Assembly: GCF_000009365.1 (NCBI RefSeq)
Contig: NC_008260.1
Span: 2,265,001 to 2,329,000 of the forward strand
Source of the DNA: Alcanivorax borkumensis SK2
GTDB lineage: Bacteria > Pseudomonadota > Gammaproteobacteria > Pseudomonadales > Alcanivoracaceae
DNA: 64,000 bases
Reading direction: 5' to 3'
Below the pieces are notes generated by a model. It worked only from the letters and a program-made list of their open reading frames with translations. It did not search any database and was not told where the DNA came from. Position numbers and translations under genes: made by a program. Below, in pieces: positions 56,346-64,000 of this stretch (the stretch's first letter is position 1; every line of letters starts with the position of its first letter).

Positions 56346-56437
56346 CTACGCATGAGTGCGTGTGAGGTGTTGCGACCGGGGCGTGCATGCCCCCTTGCTT
56401 GCTCAGCGTGGTCGGAAGTGCCTATTGCGCCCTCGGG

Positions 56438-56833
56438 TCAGCATGCCTGAGCATGCAAGGGGGAATGCAGAGACGCCCCCTCCATCATCCCGGGCATCAT
56501 GTTTACATTCAGGTTATGCATTACCCACAGTGAACCGGCCAAGGTAATAAATACCAGAATCAACGTAAACATCAGCGCCAGCATGTTCCAGCCCCCTTCC
56601 GAATGGAAGTTCATGTGCAGGAAGAACACCATATGCACCACAATCTGCACTAACGCAAAACCCAAAATCACCATCACCGTGGTGGCAGAGCTTTCGAATA
56701 CGCCGCCCATCACCAACCAGAACGGAATCACCGTAAGAATTACCGCCAGCACAAACCCGGTGGCATATTCCTTCAAGGAAACGTGGGGAATGTCCGCGTC
56801 GTTATGATCATGATCGTGTGTATGCTCGCTCAT
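56438..56833 (-). CDS. cyoD: Cytochrome bo3 ubiquinol oxidase subunit IV
   Basis: 131 aa from the ATG at 56833, overlapping the cyoC stop by 4 bp. A His-rich start ([17 protein letters not shown]), then three membrane segments (GFVLAVILTVIPFWLVMGGV; TVMVILGFALVQIVVHMVF; NMLALMFTLILVFITLAGSL). Assembly subunit of the bo3 complex. An upstream frame to 56983 overlaps cyoC and is not real. Confidence 0.9.
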   Translation of the reverse strand: MSEHTHDHDHNDADIPHVSLKEYATGFVLAVILTVIPFWLVMGGVFESSATTVMVILGFALVQIVVHMVFFLHMNFHSEGGWNMLALMFTLILVFITLAGSLWVMHNLNVNMMPGMMEGASLHSPLHAQAC

Positions 56834-57468
56834 GGCAGCACTCCCATCAGATAAACGTAAGTGAACACGCCAACCCAAACCACGTCCAGGAAGTGCCAGA
56901 ACATGGACAGGCAGAACACCCGGCGCTTGTTTTCCTGAATCAGGCCGTGTTTTTTCAGCTGGAACAACAGCGTCACCAGCCACACGATGCCGAAGAACAC
57001 ATGCAAACCGTGAGTGCCCACCAACGCAAAGAAGGCCGTCCAGAAACCACTGGTTTGCGGGCCGGCACCCACGTGGATCAGATGATGGAACTCATACAAT
57101 TCCAAGCTTAAAAAGCCCAAGCCCAGCAGGCCGGTAACGGCCAACCAGAACATGGTGCCCTTCACCCTGTTTGCCTGCATCTGCAGCATGGCGAAGCCAT
57201 AGGTGATAGACGATACCAATAACAATGAGGTATTGACGGCAATCAGGCTCAGGTCAAACAGCTCCATGCCTGTGGGCCCACCCGCATAGCTGCGGCTGAG
57301 CACCCCGTAGGTCGCAAACAGACAAGCGAAGATCAGACAGTCGCTCATCAGGTAGATCCAGAAACCCAGCAAGGTTCCGTTCTGGGGGTGATGATCCCCC
57401 TTTACCAGAAACTCCAGCTGGCCATCGTGCGTGCTGTTCGCGTTAGCCGTCATGGTGTTATCAGACAT
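56830..57468 (-). CDS. cyoC: Cytochrome bo3 ubiquinol oxidase subunit III
   Basis: 212 aa from the ATG at 57468, overlapping cyoB by 8 bp; an ATG at 57453 is an alternative. Five membrane segments; contains [39 protein letters not shown] and [20 protein letters not shown] at the end. Core subunit without cofactors. Confidence 0.94.
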   Translation of the reverse strand: MSDNTMTANANSTHDGQLEFLVKGDHHPQNGTLLGFWIYLMSDCLIFACLFATYGVLSRSYAGGPTGMELFDLSLIAVNTSLLLVSSITYGFAMLQMQANRVKGTMFWLAVTGLLGLGFLSLELYEFHHLIHVGAGPQTSGFWTAFFALVGTHGLHVFFGIVWLVTLLFQLKKHGLIQENKRRVFCLSMFWHFLDVVWVGVFTYVYLMGVLP

Positions 57469-59461
57469 TGGCAAGCACCCGTGTACGTTCTGCTTCAATC
57501 CGCTCTATTTCTTCCGCCGGAATGTAGTACTCCCGGTCGTAATTGAAGGTGTGATAGATCACTGTGCCGATCAGCGCCACAAAAGATACGCCAGCCAGCA
57601 GCCACATGTGCCAAATCATGGCAAAGCCGATGGCAACACTGATACCCGAGAGCACAATGCCCGCCCAGGTGCCCTTGGGCATATGAATCGCAATAAAGCC
57701 GGACTCAGGACGCTGGAAGCCATGCTGTTTCATCTGCCACCAAGCGTCTAACTGATGCACTCGCGGAGTGAACGCAAAGTTGTAGGGAGGGGGAGGTGAC
57801 GAGGTGGACCACTCTAGGGTGCGGCCATCCCATGGATCTCCGGTTTCGTCCTTGAGTGACTCGCGGCGCATAAAGCTCACCACCAGCTGAATGATGAAAG
57901 ACGCGATCCCCACGGCGATCAACACCGCACCAAAGGCGGCTATCTGAAACCAGATCTGCAAGGACATATCTTCAAAGTGGCTGACACGACGGGTTACGCC
58001 CATCAAACCGAGTACGTACAACGGCATAAAGGCGAAGTAGAAACCAATCAGCCAGAACCAGAAGGACATCTTGCCCCAGAATTCATCCAGCTTGTAACCG
58101 GTGGCTTTGGGGAACCAATAAGTGATACCCGCGAACAGGCCGAACAGCACCCCGCCAATAATCACGTTATGGAAGTGGGCAATCAGAAACAGGCTGTTAT
58201 GCAGCACGAAATCCACCGGCGGCACCGCCAGCAGCACCCCAGTCATGCCACCAATAACAAAGGTCACCATAAAGCCCAAGGTCCATAGCATGGGCACGTC
58301 GAACCTGATCCGGCCACGGAACATGGTGAACAACCAGTTGAATATCTTCGCACCGGTCGGTATCGAGATAATCATCGTGGTAATACCGAAGAACGAATTC
58401 ACACTGGCCCCCGACCCCATGGTGAAGAAATGGTGCAGCCACACCAAGTACGACAGCACGGTAATTACCACGGTCGCATAAACCATAGAGGTGTAACCGA
58501 ACAGCGGCTTGCGGCTATAGGTAGACACGATCTCCGAGAAAATACCGAACACCGGCAAAATCAGGATGTACACCTCGGGGTGCCCCCAGATCCAGATCAA
58601 ATTCACATACATCATGGCGTTGCCACCAAGATCATTGGTGAAGAAAGCCGTGTCCAGGTAGCGATCCATCGACAGCATGGCCAGCACTGCAGTGAGTACC
58701 GGGAACGCCGCCACAATCAAGATATTGGTGCACAGGGAGGTCCAGGTGAACACCGGCATCTTCATCAGGCTCATGCCCGGGGCCCGCATCTTGACGATGG
58801 TCACCAACAGGTTAACCCCGGATAACAGCGTCCCCACCCCGGCAATCTGCAACGCCCAGATGTAGTAGTCCACCCCCACCCCAGGGCTCTGCAAAATGCC
58901 CGATAACGGCGGATAGGCCAGCCAACCCGTCTTAGCAAACTCACCCACAAACAGAGACACCATCAGCAGTACAGCACCACCGGTAGTCATCCAAAAACTG
59001 AAATTATTCAGAAACGGGAAAGCCACATCGCGGGTGCCGATTTGCAACGGAATCAGATAATTCATGATCCCGGTCACCAGTGGCATGGCCACGAAAAAAA
59101 TCATGATCACGCCATGGGCGGTGAAGATCTGATCGTAGTGGTGAGGCGGCAGATAGCCGGTGGCATCACCAAAGGCCATCGCTTGATGAAGGCGCATCAT
59201 GATCGCATCAGCGAAGCCGCGCAGCAGCATTACCAAGCCAAGGATGATGTACATGATGCCGATTTTCTTGTGGTCGATGGTAGTGAACCATTCATTCCAC
59301 AGGTAGCCCCACAGCTTATAGCGCGTCAGCGCCGCCAGCACCGCGACTCCCCCCAGCGCCACCATGGCAAAGGTGCTGAGGATGATCGGATCATGGAAGG
59401 GGATTGCCTCCCAGGTAAGGCGACCAAAGATCAGTTTGATCAGATCCAGGTTCTCAAACAT
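57461..59461 (-). CDS. cyoB: Cytochrome bo3 ubiquinol oxidase subunit I
   Basis: Catalytic subunit reducing O2 and pumping protons. 666 aa from the ATG at 59461; a GTG three codons upstream is also possible. About 15 membrane segments. Haem and copper ligands: [25 protein letters not shown] with the His-Tyr pair, [10 protein letters not shown] and [13 protein letters not shown]. Ubiquinol-site residues RLHQAMAF and GFADAIMM are conserved, so it is a quinol rather than cytochrome c oxidase. Confidence 0.97.
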   Translation of the reverse strand: MFENLDLIKLIFGRLTWEAIPFHDPIILSTFAMVALGGVAVLAALTRYKLWGYLWNEWFTTIDHKKIGIMYIILGLVMLLRGFADAIMMRLHQAMAFGDATGYLPPHHYDQIFTAHGVIMIFFVAMPLVTGIMNYLIPLQIGTRDVAFPFLNNFSFWMTTGGAVLLMVSLFVGEFAKTGWLAYPPLSGILQSPGVGVDYYIWALQIAGVGTLLSGVNLLVTIVKMRAPGMSLMKMPVFTWTSLCTNILIVAAFPVLTAVLAMLSMDRYLDTAFFTNDLGGNAMMYVNLIWIWGHPEVYILILPVFGIFSEIVSTYSRKPLFGYTSMVYATVVITVLSYLVWLHHFFTMGSGASVNSFFGITTMIISIPTGAKIFNWLFTMFRGRIRFDVPMLWTLGFMVTFVIGGMTGVLLAVPPVDFVLHNSLFLIAHFHNVIIGGVLFGLFAGITYWFPKATGYKLDEFWGKMSFWFWLIGFYFAFMPLYVLGLMGVTRRVSHFEDMSLQIWFQIAAFGAVLIAVGIASFIIQLVVSFMRRESLKDETGDPWDGRTLEWSTSSPPPPYNFAFTPRVHQLDAWWQMKQHGFQRPESGFIAIHMPKGTWAGIVLSGISVAIGFAMIWHMWLLAGVSFVALIGTVIYHTFNYDREYYIPAEEIERIEAERTRVLANV

Positions 59462-59496
59462 GGGCGGCACCTACTGCGTTTGCGATCAGGAAAAAT

Positions 59497-60510
59497 TTAT
59501 TCATGGTGGCCTCCATGGTGCGGGTGGCCGGCATTACCTTCGTGATCTTGATGACCTTCATGGTTAGCCTTGGCATCAGCGTGATGCCCTGCATGCTTAT
59601 TCATCCCTGCGTGGTACATCATGTCTTCCATACAGACTTGGCCTGGCTCTACACAGCGATTAAAAATGCCGTAGTAAAGTGTTGGATCCACTTCACCGTA
59701 ATAGCTCACCGGTTCATCAATACTCGGCGCTTCCAGTTGCAGGTATTCATCACGGCTCAGATTTCCCTCGCTGGCCTTCACCTTCGCCACCCAGTCATCG
59801 AAGTCCTCTTCGCTTAACCCGTGGAAATCAAACTTCATCTGTGAGTAACCCGCGCCACTGTAGTTAGCCGAAAAGCCTTTATAGACACCCGGCTCGTTGA
59901 TCACCCCGTGTAGCTTTGTTTCCATGCCTGCCATGGCATAGATCTGCCCGGCCATGGCCGGAATAAAGAAAGAATTCATCATGGTAGAGGCGGTAATCTT
60001 GAAGCGAATAGGATGATTCACCGGCGCCGCCAATTCATTGACGGTGGCAATTCCCTGCTCCGGATAGATAAACAACCACTTCCAATCCAGCGCCACCACT
60101 TCCACGGTGAGCGGCTCCAGCGTCGCCGGCACCGGTGTGTGCGCATCAATGCGGTCCAGCGGACGGTAGGGGTCTAACTTATGGGTACTCACCCAGGTCA
60201 TGGCGCCCAGCGCGATGATAATCATGAGGGGAACAGACCAGATCACCAGTTCCAGCACGGTGGAATGGTTCCAATCGGGTTTGTAGTTGGCTTTCGTGTT
60301 GGCTTCCCGGTAATGCCAAGCAAACCACAACGTCAGCACGATCACCGGCACAATGACAAGCAGCATCAAGACCGTGGCCCACACAAGCAGATCCCGTTGT
60401 TGCACGGCCACGTCACCAGAGGGGGACATCACGACTGCGTCGCAACCCGCAAGCAAGGCGGTGACAAGCAACGTCAACGACGCTCCACGCAAGTATTTGA
60501 ATAATTGCAT
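59497..60510 (-). CDS. cyoA: Cytochrome bo3 ubiquinol oxidase subunit II, His-rich tail
   Basis: 337 aa. Lipoprotein signal (LLVTALLAGC, Cys22), two membrane segments, then a cupredoxin-like domain with VVALDWKWLFIYPEQGIATV and MNSFFIPAMAGQIYAMAGME. The CuA ligands are absent, as expected for quinol oxidases. The C-terminal about 45 residues are unusually rich in His (MNKHAGHHADAKANHEGHQ and HPHHGGHHE), which E. coli CyoA lacks. First gene of the operon. Confidence 0.94.
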   Translation of the reverse strand: MQLFKYLRGASLTLLVTALLAGCDAVVMSPSGDVAVQQRDLLVWATVLMLLVIVPVIVLTLWFAWHYREANTKANYKPDWNHSTVLELVIWSVPLMIIIALGAMTWVSTHKLDPYRPLDRIDAHTPVPATLEPLTVEVVALDWKWLFIYPEQGIATVNELAAPVNHPIRFKITASTMMNSFFIPAMAGQIYAMAGMETKLHGVINEPGVYKGFSANYSGAGYSQMKFDFHGLSEEDFDDWVAKVKASEGNLSRDEYLQLEAPSIDEPVSYYGEVDPTLYYGIFNRCVEPGQVCMEDMMYHAGMNKHAGHHADAKANHEGHQDHEGNAGHPHHGGHHE

Positions 60511-60576
60511 TGGCGAATCTTCTGGTTGGCTTTTAAGTAGCCGGGACTCTATCCAAGGGCATCAGTAGCCGGTATT

Positions 60577-60589
60577 GGACATTTTGTCC
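60577..60589. promoter_or_regulatory. 13-bp palindrome upstream of cyoA
   Basis: GGACA-TTT-TGTCC, a perfect inverted repeat about 70 bp before the cyoA start codon. Candidate operator; the binding protein (perhaps RegA or another regulator) is not identifiable from sequence. Confidence 0.4.
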
Positions 60590-60613
60590 CATAGGCTTAA
60601 AGTCTAAATATTC

Positions 60614-60627
60614 TTGATGGAAATCAA
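60614..60627. promoter_or_regulatory. FNR/Anr box between cyoA and the MFS gene
   Basis: TTGATGGAAATCAA is a perfect match to the FNR/Anr consensus TTGAT-N4-ATCAA. It lies about 104 bp before the cyoA start codon and 105 bp before the MFS start. Anr is known to repress cyo at low oxygen in Pseudomonas, which would fit; activation of the divergent gene is also possible. Confidence 0.78.
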
Positions 60628-60732
60628 TGCACAAAGGAGCCTTTTAATAACGGTTTTCCCACTCAACATTGCTCAAAACATGCAAACCGTTATTCCGAGC
60701 CCTAACAACAACTCTGGTGAAGAGCGCAAAAC

Positions 60733-62040
60733 ATGTCTCAGACCTCTTCGGCTTCGATGCCGAGCAAACCCGGCCACAGCTCCGTGGCCCCAAACGAAAT
60801 CGCCGTGGGTGTGGTCATCGGCCGTACCTCCGAGTATTTCGACTTTTTTGTCTACGGCATCGCCTCCGTGCTGATCTTTCCTCAGCTGTTCTTCCCGTTT
60901 ACCGGTCAGCTGCAAGGAATGCTCTATGCCTTCATGGTGTTTGCGCTGGCCTTTGTGGCACGGCCCTTTGGTACCGCCCTGTTCATGTGGATCCAGCGAC
61001 AGTGGGGCCGCGGCATCAAACTCACCACCGCCCTCTTCCTTCTCGGCACAGCCACTGCGGGCATTGCCTTCCTGCCCGGTTATGAACAACTCGGCGGCCA
61101 TGCCATCGTGCTGCTGGCCCTGTTTCGGATGATGCAAGGGATCGCCTTCGGCGGTTCCTGGGATGGCCTCCCTTCATTACTGGCCCTAAACGCCCCCAAA
61201 GAAAGCCGCAGCTGGTACACCATGATTGGCCAGCTGGGCGCCCCCCTTGGCTTCGTGATCGCCAGCGCCCTGTTCCTGTATCTTTATAACAGCCTGAGCG
61301 CTGCGGATTTCATGAGCTGGGGTTGGCGTTATCCGTTCTTCGTGGCATTCGCCATCAACGTGGTCGCCCTATTCGCGCGGCTGCGCTTGGTGCTAGGCGA
61401 GGAATACACCGAAGCCATGCAGGAAAGTGAACTGGAACCCATTCGCACCAGCGAGATGGTGCGAGAGGAGGGCCACAATATTTTTATCGGCTCCTTTGCC
61501 GCCTTGGCCAGCTATGCGCTATTTCATGTGGTAACCATTTTTCCACTGTCATGGATTGCCTTCCAGGGCAGCCAGACCACCGCCGAAGTGCTCACCGTAC
61601 AAGTATTGGGTGGCTTCGTGGGCATCATCGCCACCATCTGCTCCGGCTGGATCGCCGCCCGCATCGGCAAACGCACCACCGTGGGCGCCCTGGCCGCCAT
61701 GATTGGCGTATTCAGCCTTCTCACCCCACTGCTAATGGGCGGTAGCCCGGTCATGCAAGACACCTTCATTCTGCTGGGCTTTGCTTTGCTCGGAGTGTCC
61801 TACGGCCAAGCATCCGGCACAGTGACGGCCAACTTCGCCCCGCGCTTTCGCTACACCGGCGCCGCCCTCACTTCTGATTTCGCTTGGTTGTTCGGTGCCG
61901 CCTTCGCCCCGCTGGTTGCCCTGGGCCTGTCCGCCAAATTCGGACTCATGTCGGTGACCGTATACCTGCTATCCGGCGTCATTTGCACCCTGCTGGCGCT
62001 AGCCGTTAACCAGTCGCTGGAGGAGCAGGCAGAGGAGTGA
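60733..62040 (+). CDS. MFS transporter, metabolite:H+ symporter-like
   Basis: 435 aa, 12 membrane segments. The loop after the second segment (FALAFVARPFGTALFMWIQR) and GIAFGGSWDGLPSLLALNAP are like the MHS subfamily (proline, shikimate, dicarboxylate carriers). The R-x-S-E-Y-F-D-F-F-V-Y start of segment 1 is the family landmark. The substrate cannot be read from sequence. Divergent from cyoA across an FNR-type box. Confidence 0.85.
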   Translation: MSQTSSASMPSKPGHSSVAPNEIAVGVVIGRTSEYFDFFVYGIASVLIFPQLFFPFTGQLQGMLYAFMVFALAFVARPFGTALFMWIQRQWGRGIKLTTALFLLGTATAGIAFLPGYEQLGGHAIVLLALFRMMQGIAFGGSWDGLPSLLALNAPKESRSWYTMIGQLGAPLGFVIASALFLYLYNSLSAADFMSWGWRYPFFVAFAINVVALFARLRLVLGEEYTEAMQESELEPIRTSEMVREEGHNIFIGSFAALASYALFHVVTIFPLSWIAFQGSQTTAEVLTVQVLGGFVGIIATICSGWIAARIGKRTTVGALAAMIGVFSLLTPLLMGGSPVMQDTFILLGFALLGVSYGQASGTVTANFAPRFRYTGAALTSDFAWLFGAAFAPLVALGLSAKFGLMSVTVYLLSGVICTLLALAVNQSLEEQAEE

Positions 62041-62143
62041 GCGACACGCTACGAGCTTGGGCTGCAACACCGTTTGAGGCCCAAGCCACCTGAAACACAA
62101 AAGCCAGCGGCAGGAACAAAGCGAAGCGTGTTACTGAAACGAA

Positions 62144-62175
62144 AGAGGCCGCGTCCAGATCTGGATGCGGCCTCT
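62144..62175. terminator. Bidirectional terminator between MFS and OYE genes (shared hairpin family, copy 6)
   Basis: AGAGGCCGC(G)TCCAG / CTGGA(T)GCGGCCTCT, essentially without a loop. The minus-strand side ends in TTTCGTTT. It separates two convergent genes. Confidence 0.8.
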
Positions 62176-62230
62176 ATGTTATCGGCCCCGGTAAACCCCG
62201 GCCCGCATTCCAACGTTTAACCTTTCACTC

Positions 62231-63340
62231 TTAACTCAAGCTGCCCAGCGCAGCCTTAGTGAACGGCGCAATTTCGTCTTCCTTACCCTCACGTATTTTC
62301 ACCAACCAGTTCGGGTCCTGCAGCAACGCACGGCCCACGGCAATTATGTCGAACTCGTCGTTATCCATGCGCCGCTCCAGCTCATCAAGCCCCGTCGGGT
62401 TAGCCGTTCCACCCATGCCTTCTGGGCTATTGAGGAAGTCGCCATCCAAACCCACGCTGCCCACAGAAATCACCGGCTTACCCGTAATCTTTTTAGTCCA
62501 ACCTGCCAAGTTCAGATCGGACCCCTCAAATTCTGGCAACCAAAAACGGCGCGTAGACGCGTGAAACACATCGACACCGGCCTCCACAAACGGCATCAGG
62601 AAGCGCTCCAGCTCTTCTGGATTATGAGCCAGCTTTGCCTCGTAATCTTGCTGCTTCCACTGGGAAAAACGCAGCACGATGGCGAAGTCCTCACCTACCG
62701 CCTCGCGTACCGCCTTAACAATCTCGATACCAAAACGGGCACGGTTCTCGATGGACCCACCGTACTCATCATCACGCTGGTTGGTGCCTTCCCAGAAAAA
62801 CTGATCGAGTAGATAACCATGGGCACCATGAATCTCGACCCCATCAAAGCCCACCTCTTTAGCCGCCTTGGCAGATTCAGCAAAAGCACGAATCACATCC
62901 TGGATATCCGCTTTGCTCATAGCTTCGCCATTTTTTTTACCCGGCTTAAACAAACCGGAAGGCGAATAAGCAGGCACATCCTTGTCCGGGCCAATACCCG
63001 GCTTACGCACTGAGCCCACATGCCACAACTGTGGAATGATCTGCCCACCGGCAGCGTGCACCGCGTCCACCACTTTCTTCCAACCCGCCATGGCCTCATC
63101 GCCATAAATAGCCGGCACACCCTCATAACCATTGGCGGCCTTGTGGCCCACAAAAGTACCCTCGGTAATGATCAGGCCCACCTCGCCCTCGGCTCGGCGC
63201 TGGTAATAGCCCACCACCTGATCATTAGGCACATAACCCGGAGAAAAGGTGCGCGTCATGGGCGCCATGGCCACTCGATTACGCATTTTCAAAGACTTAA
63301 GTTCAAAAGGACGCAACAGGCTATCCAGGGAACTACTCAT
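62231..63340 (-). CDS. NADH:flavin oxidoreductase of the Old Yellow Enzyme family
   Basis: 369 aa, FMN-dependent TIM barrel that reduces activated alkenes or nitro compounds with NAD(P)H. RNRVAMAPMTRTFSPGYVPN at the start, the substrate-binding pair in GVEIHGAHGYLLDQFFWEGT with the His-x-x-His position, and NQRDDEYGGSIENRARF. RBS AGGAGAG precedes the ATG. Divergent from the HxlR regulator, which probably controls it. Confidence 0.92.
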   Translation of the reverse strand: MSSSLDSLLRPFELKSLKMRNRVAMAPMTRTFSPGYVPNDQVVGYYQRRAEGEVGLIITEGTFVGHKAANGYEGVPAIYGDEAMAGWKKVVDAVHAAGGQIIPQLWHVGSVRKPGIGPDKDVPAYSPSGLFKPGKKNGEAMSKADIQDVIRAFAESAKAAKEVGFDGVEIHGAHGYLLDQFFWEGTNQRDDEYGGSIENRARFGIEIVKAVREAVGEDFAIVLRFSQWKQQDYEAKLAHNPEELERFLMPFVEAGVDVFHASTRRFWLPEFEGSDLNLAGWTKKITGKPVISVGSVGLDGDFLNSPEGMGGTANPTGLDELERRMDNDEFDIIAVGRALLQDPNWLVKIREGKEDEIAPFTKAALGSLS

Positions 63341-63533
63341 GAGGCTCTCCTAATCAATCTTCGTTTATTCACTCTCTAAGCCGAGCCCGTACCTGGCTCG
63401 GCGTGAGCATTGGAGGTAACAAAAAAAGGGGCTAGCAATGGCAAGCACCCTCGCAGTAGCCCTTTCAACCGTATTTTCCCAACAAACAAACAGAATCAGC
63501 GCATCCGCCATCATGGGCGGTCAATTCAATTTA

Positions 63534-63571
63534 GTTGCGTAATAAAACCTTATTTGGTTTCTTAATGCAAC
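63534..63571. promoter_or_regulatory. Long palindrome between OYE and HxlR genes, candidate operator
   Basis: GTTGC-N6-AAACC-N6-GGTTT-N6-GCAAC: two nested pairs of inverted half-sites, 12 of 16 positions matching across a 38-bp symmetrical site centred 42 bp before the HxlR start. The spacing is that of a dimer (or two dimers) bound on one face. Overlaps the probable hxlR promoter, which suggests autoregulation. Confidence 0.6.
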
Positions 63572-63593
63572 CATTCTGATCTATACTGCCGCC

Positions 63594-64000
63594 ATGACAC
63601 GTAAACGCTTCGACGACATGGGCTGCTCCGTAGCCTGCGCCCTCAATGAGGTTGGTGACTGGTGGTCCCTGCTGGTGGTCAAGCAGGCCATGCTGGGCAC
63701 CCGCCGCTTTGTGGATTTCCAGCATAGCCTGGGCATCGCCAAAAACATCCTCTGCAACCGTCTATCGCGGTTGGTGGATAACGGCGTTATGGTGCGTGTG
63801 GACGTGGGCGAACACGGCAAGCGCTACGAATACCGCCTCACTGACAAGGGCCGGGATCTGTTTACCGTCATCACCGCCCTGCGCCAGTGGAGCGAACGCT
63901 GGAACGGCGAGAAAGACACCATGAAACTGGTGGACCGCCAAACCGGCGAACCGCTGGCCCCGGTAGCGGTTCACAACCAACAGGGCCAGGCTCTCACCGT
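63594..64000 (+). CDS. HxlR-family transcriptional regulator (C-terminus beyond window)
   Basis: At least 135 aa, cut by the window end. Winged-helix HxlR fold: CSVACALNEVGDWWSLLVVK, RRFVDFQHSLGIAKNILCNR (recognition helix), YEYRLTDKGRDLFTVITALR. Cys at MGCSVACALN is the conserved N-terminal Cys that senses aldehydes or oxidants in some members. Divergent from the OYE gene, with a palindrome in between. Confidence 0.9.
   Translation, partial: MTRKRFDDMGCSVACALNEVGDWWSLLVVKQAMLGTRRFVDFQHSLGIAKNILCNRLSRLVDNGVMVRVDVGEHGKRYEYRLTDKGRDLFTVITALRQWSERWNGEKDTMKLVDRQTGEPLAPVAVHNQQGQALT

Noticed and set aside
1..64000. tRNA, rRNA, CRISPR arrays or prophage
   Set aside because: No conserved tRNA arms, ribosomal RNA stretches, regular spacer-repeat patterns or phage structural genes were seen by eye; a tRNA or RNA-family search could not be run.

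Overview
The window looks like chromosomal core DNA of a marine, hydrocarbon-degrader-like gammaproteobacterium, most probably Alcanivorax or a close relative. This rests on recognisable gene order (aroQ-accB-accC-prmA / dusB-fis-purH-purD; coq7-speD-osmC-crp-trpCDGE; cyoABCD beside a RegB/RegA pair), a PPi-dependent phosphofructokinase and moderate GC content. It was judged by eye; no database search was run. I saw no rRNA, tRNA, CRISPR array, prophage or intact insertion sequence.

Layout. 1-10.1 kb: an amide/urea-type ABC transporter operon (urtABCDE then amiE, minus strand, cut by the window edge) faces a plus-strand two-gene signalling unit: a 12-TM NCS1-permease/histidine-kinase/receiver fusion and a LuxR-type response regulator. 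10.1-17.7 kb: small membrane protein, PPi-PFK, uraA-upp (uracil salvage), a repeat-rich lipoprotein, a periplasmic rhodanese and ppa. 17.8-21.3 kb: AraC regulator divergent from a PF10118 protein, then an overlapping kinase-methyltransferase pair. 21.5-27.4 kb: a minus-strand operon tlpA-like / DUF4266 / DUF3570 (frameshifted) / apbE / OmpR-type regulator / sensor kinase / DUF2333, with a three-fold TTAA direct repeat upstream. 27.6-40.1 kb: dsbD, aroQ, accBC, prmA, a DUF3426 zinc-ribbon protein, dusB-fis, purH, purD and a double-cNMP/rhodanese protein. 40-47.7 kb: a 7TM hybrid kinase with a degraded ATPase domain, a Ycf46-like AAA+ ATPase, coq7, speD, osmC and crp/vfr. 47.9-53.6 kb: trpEGDC (minus), then MOSC, DUF1415 and DUF3301 genes. 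53.6-60.5 kb: regA, regB, surf1 and cyoDCBA (minus), with a perfect FNR/Anr-type box upstream of cyoA. 60.7-64 kb: an MFS transporter, an Old Yellow Enzyme and a divergent HxlR regulator (cut by the window edge) with a long palindrome between them.

How the parts fit together. The first block couples uptake of a short amide or urea, hydrolysis by AmiE and probable sensing by the permease-kinase; two sigma-54-like sequences in the divergent region would fit nitrogen control. The tlpA/DUF4266/DUF3570/apbE operon looks like an extracytoplasmic redox or flavinylation system with its own two-component pair, and it is the least understood part of the window. The cyo block carries its own redox-responsive regulators plus an oxygen-sensor box. 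Across the window, six copies of one GC-rich stem-loop close unrelated transcription units, which suggests a genome-wide terminator family.
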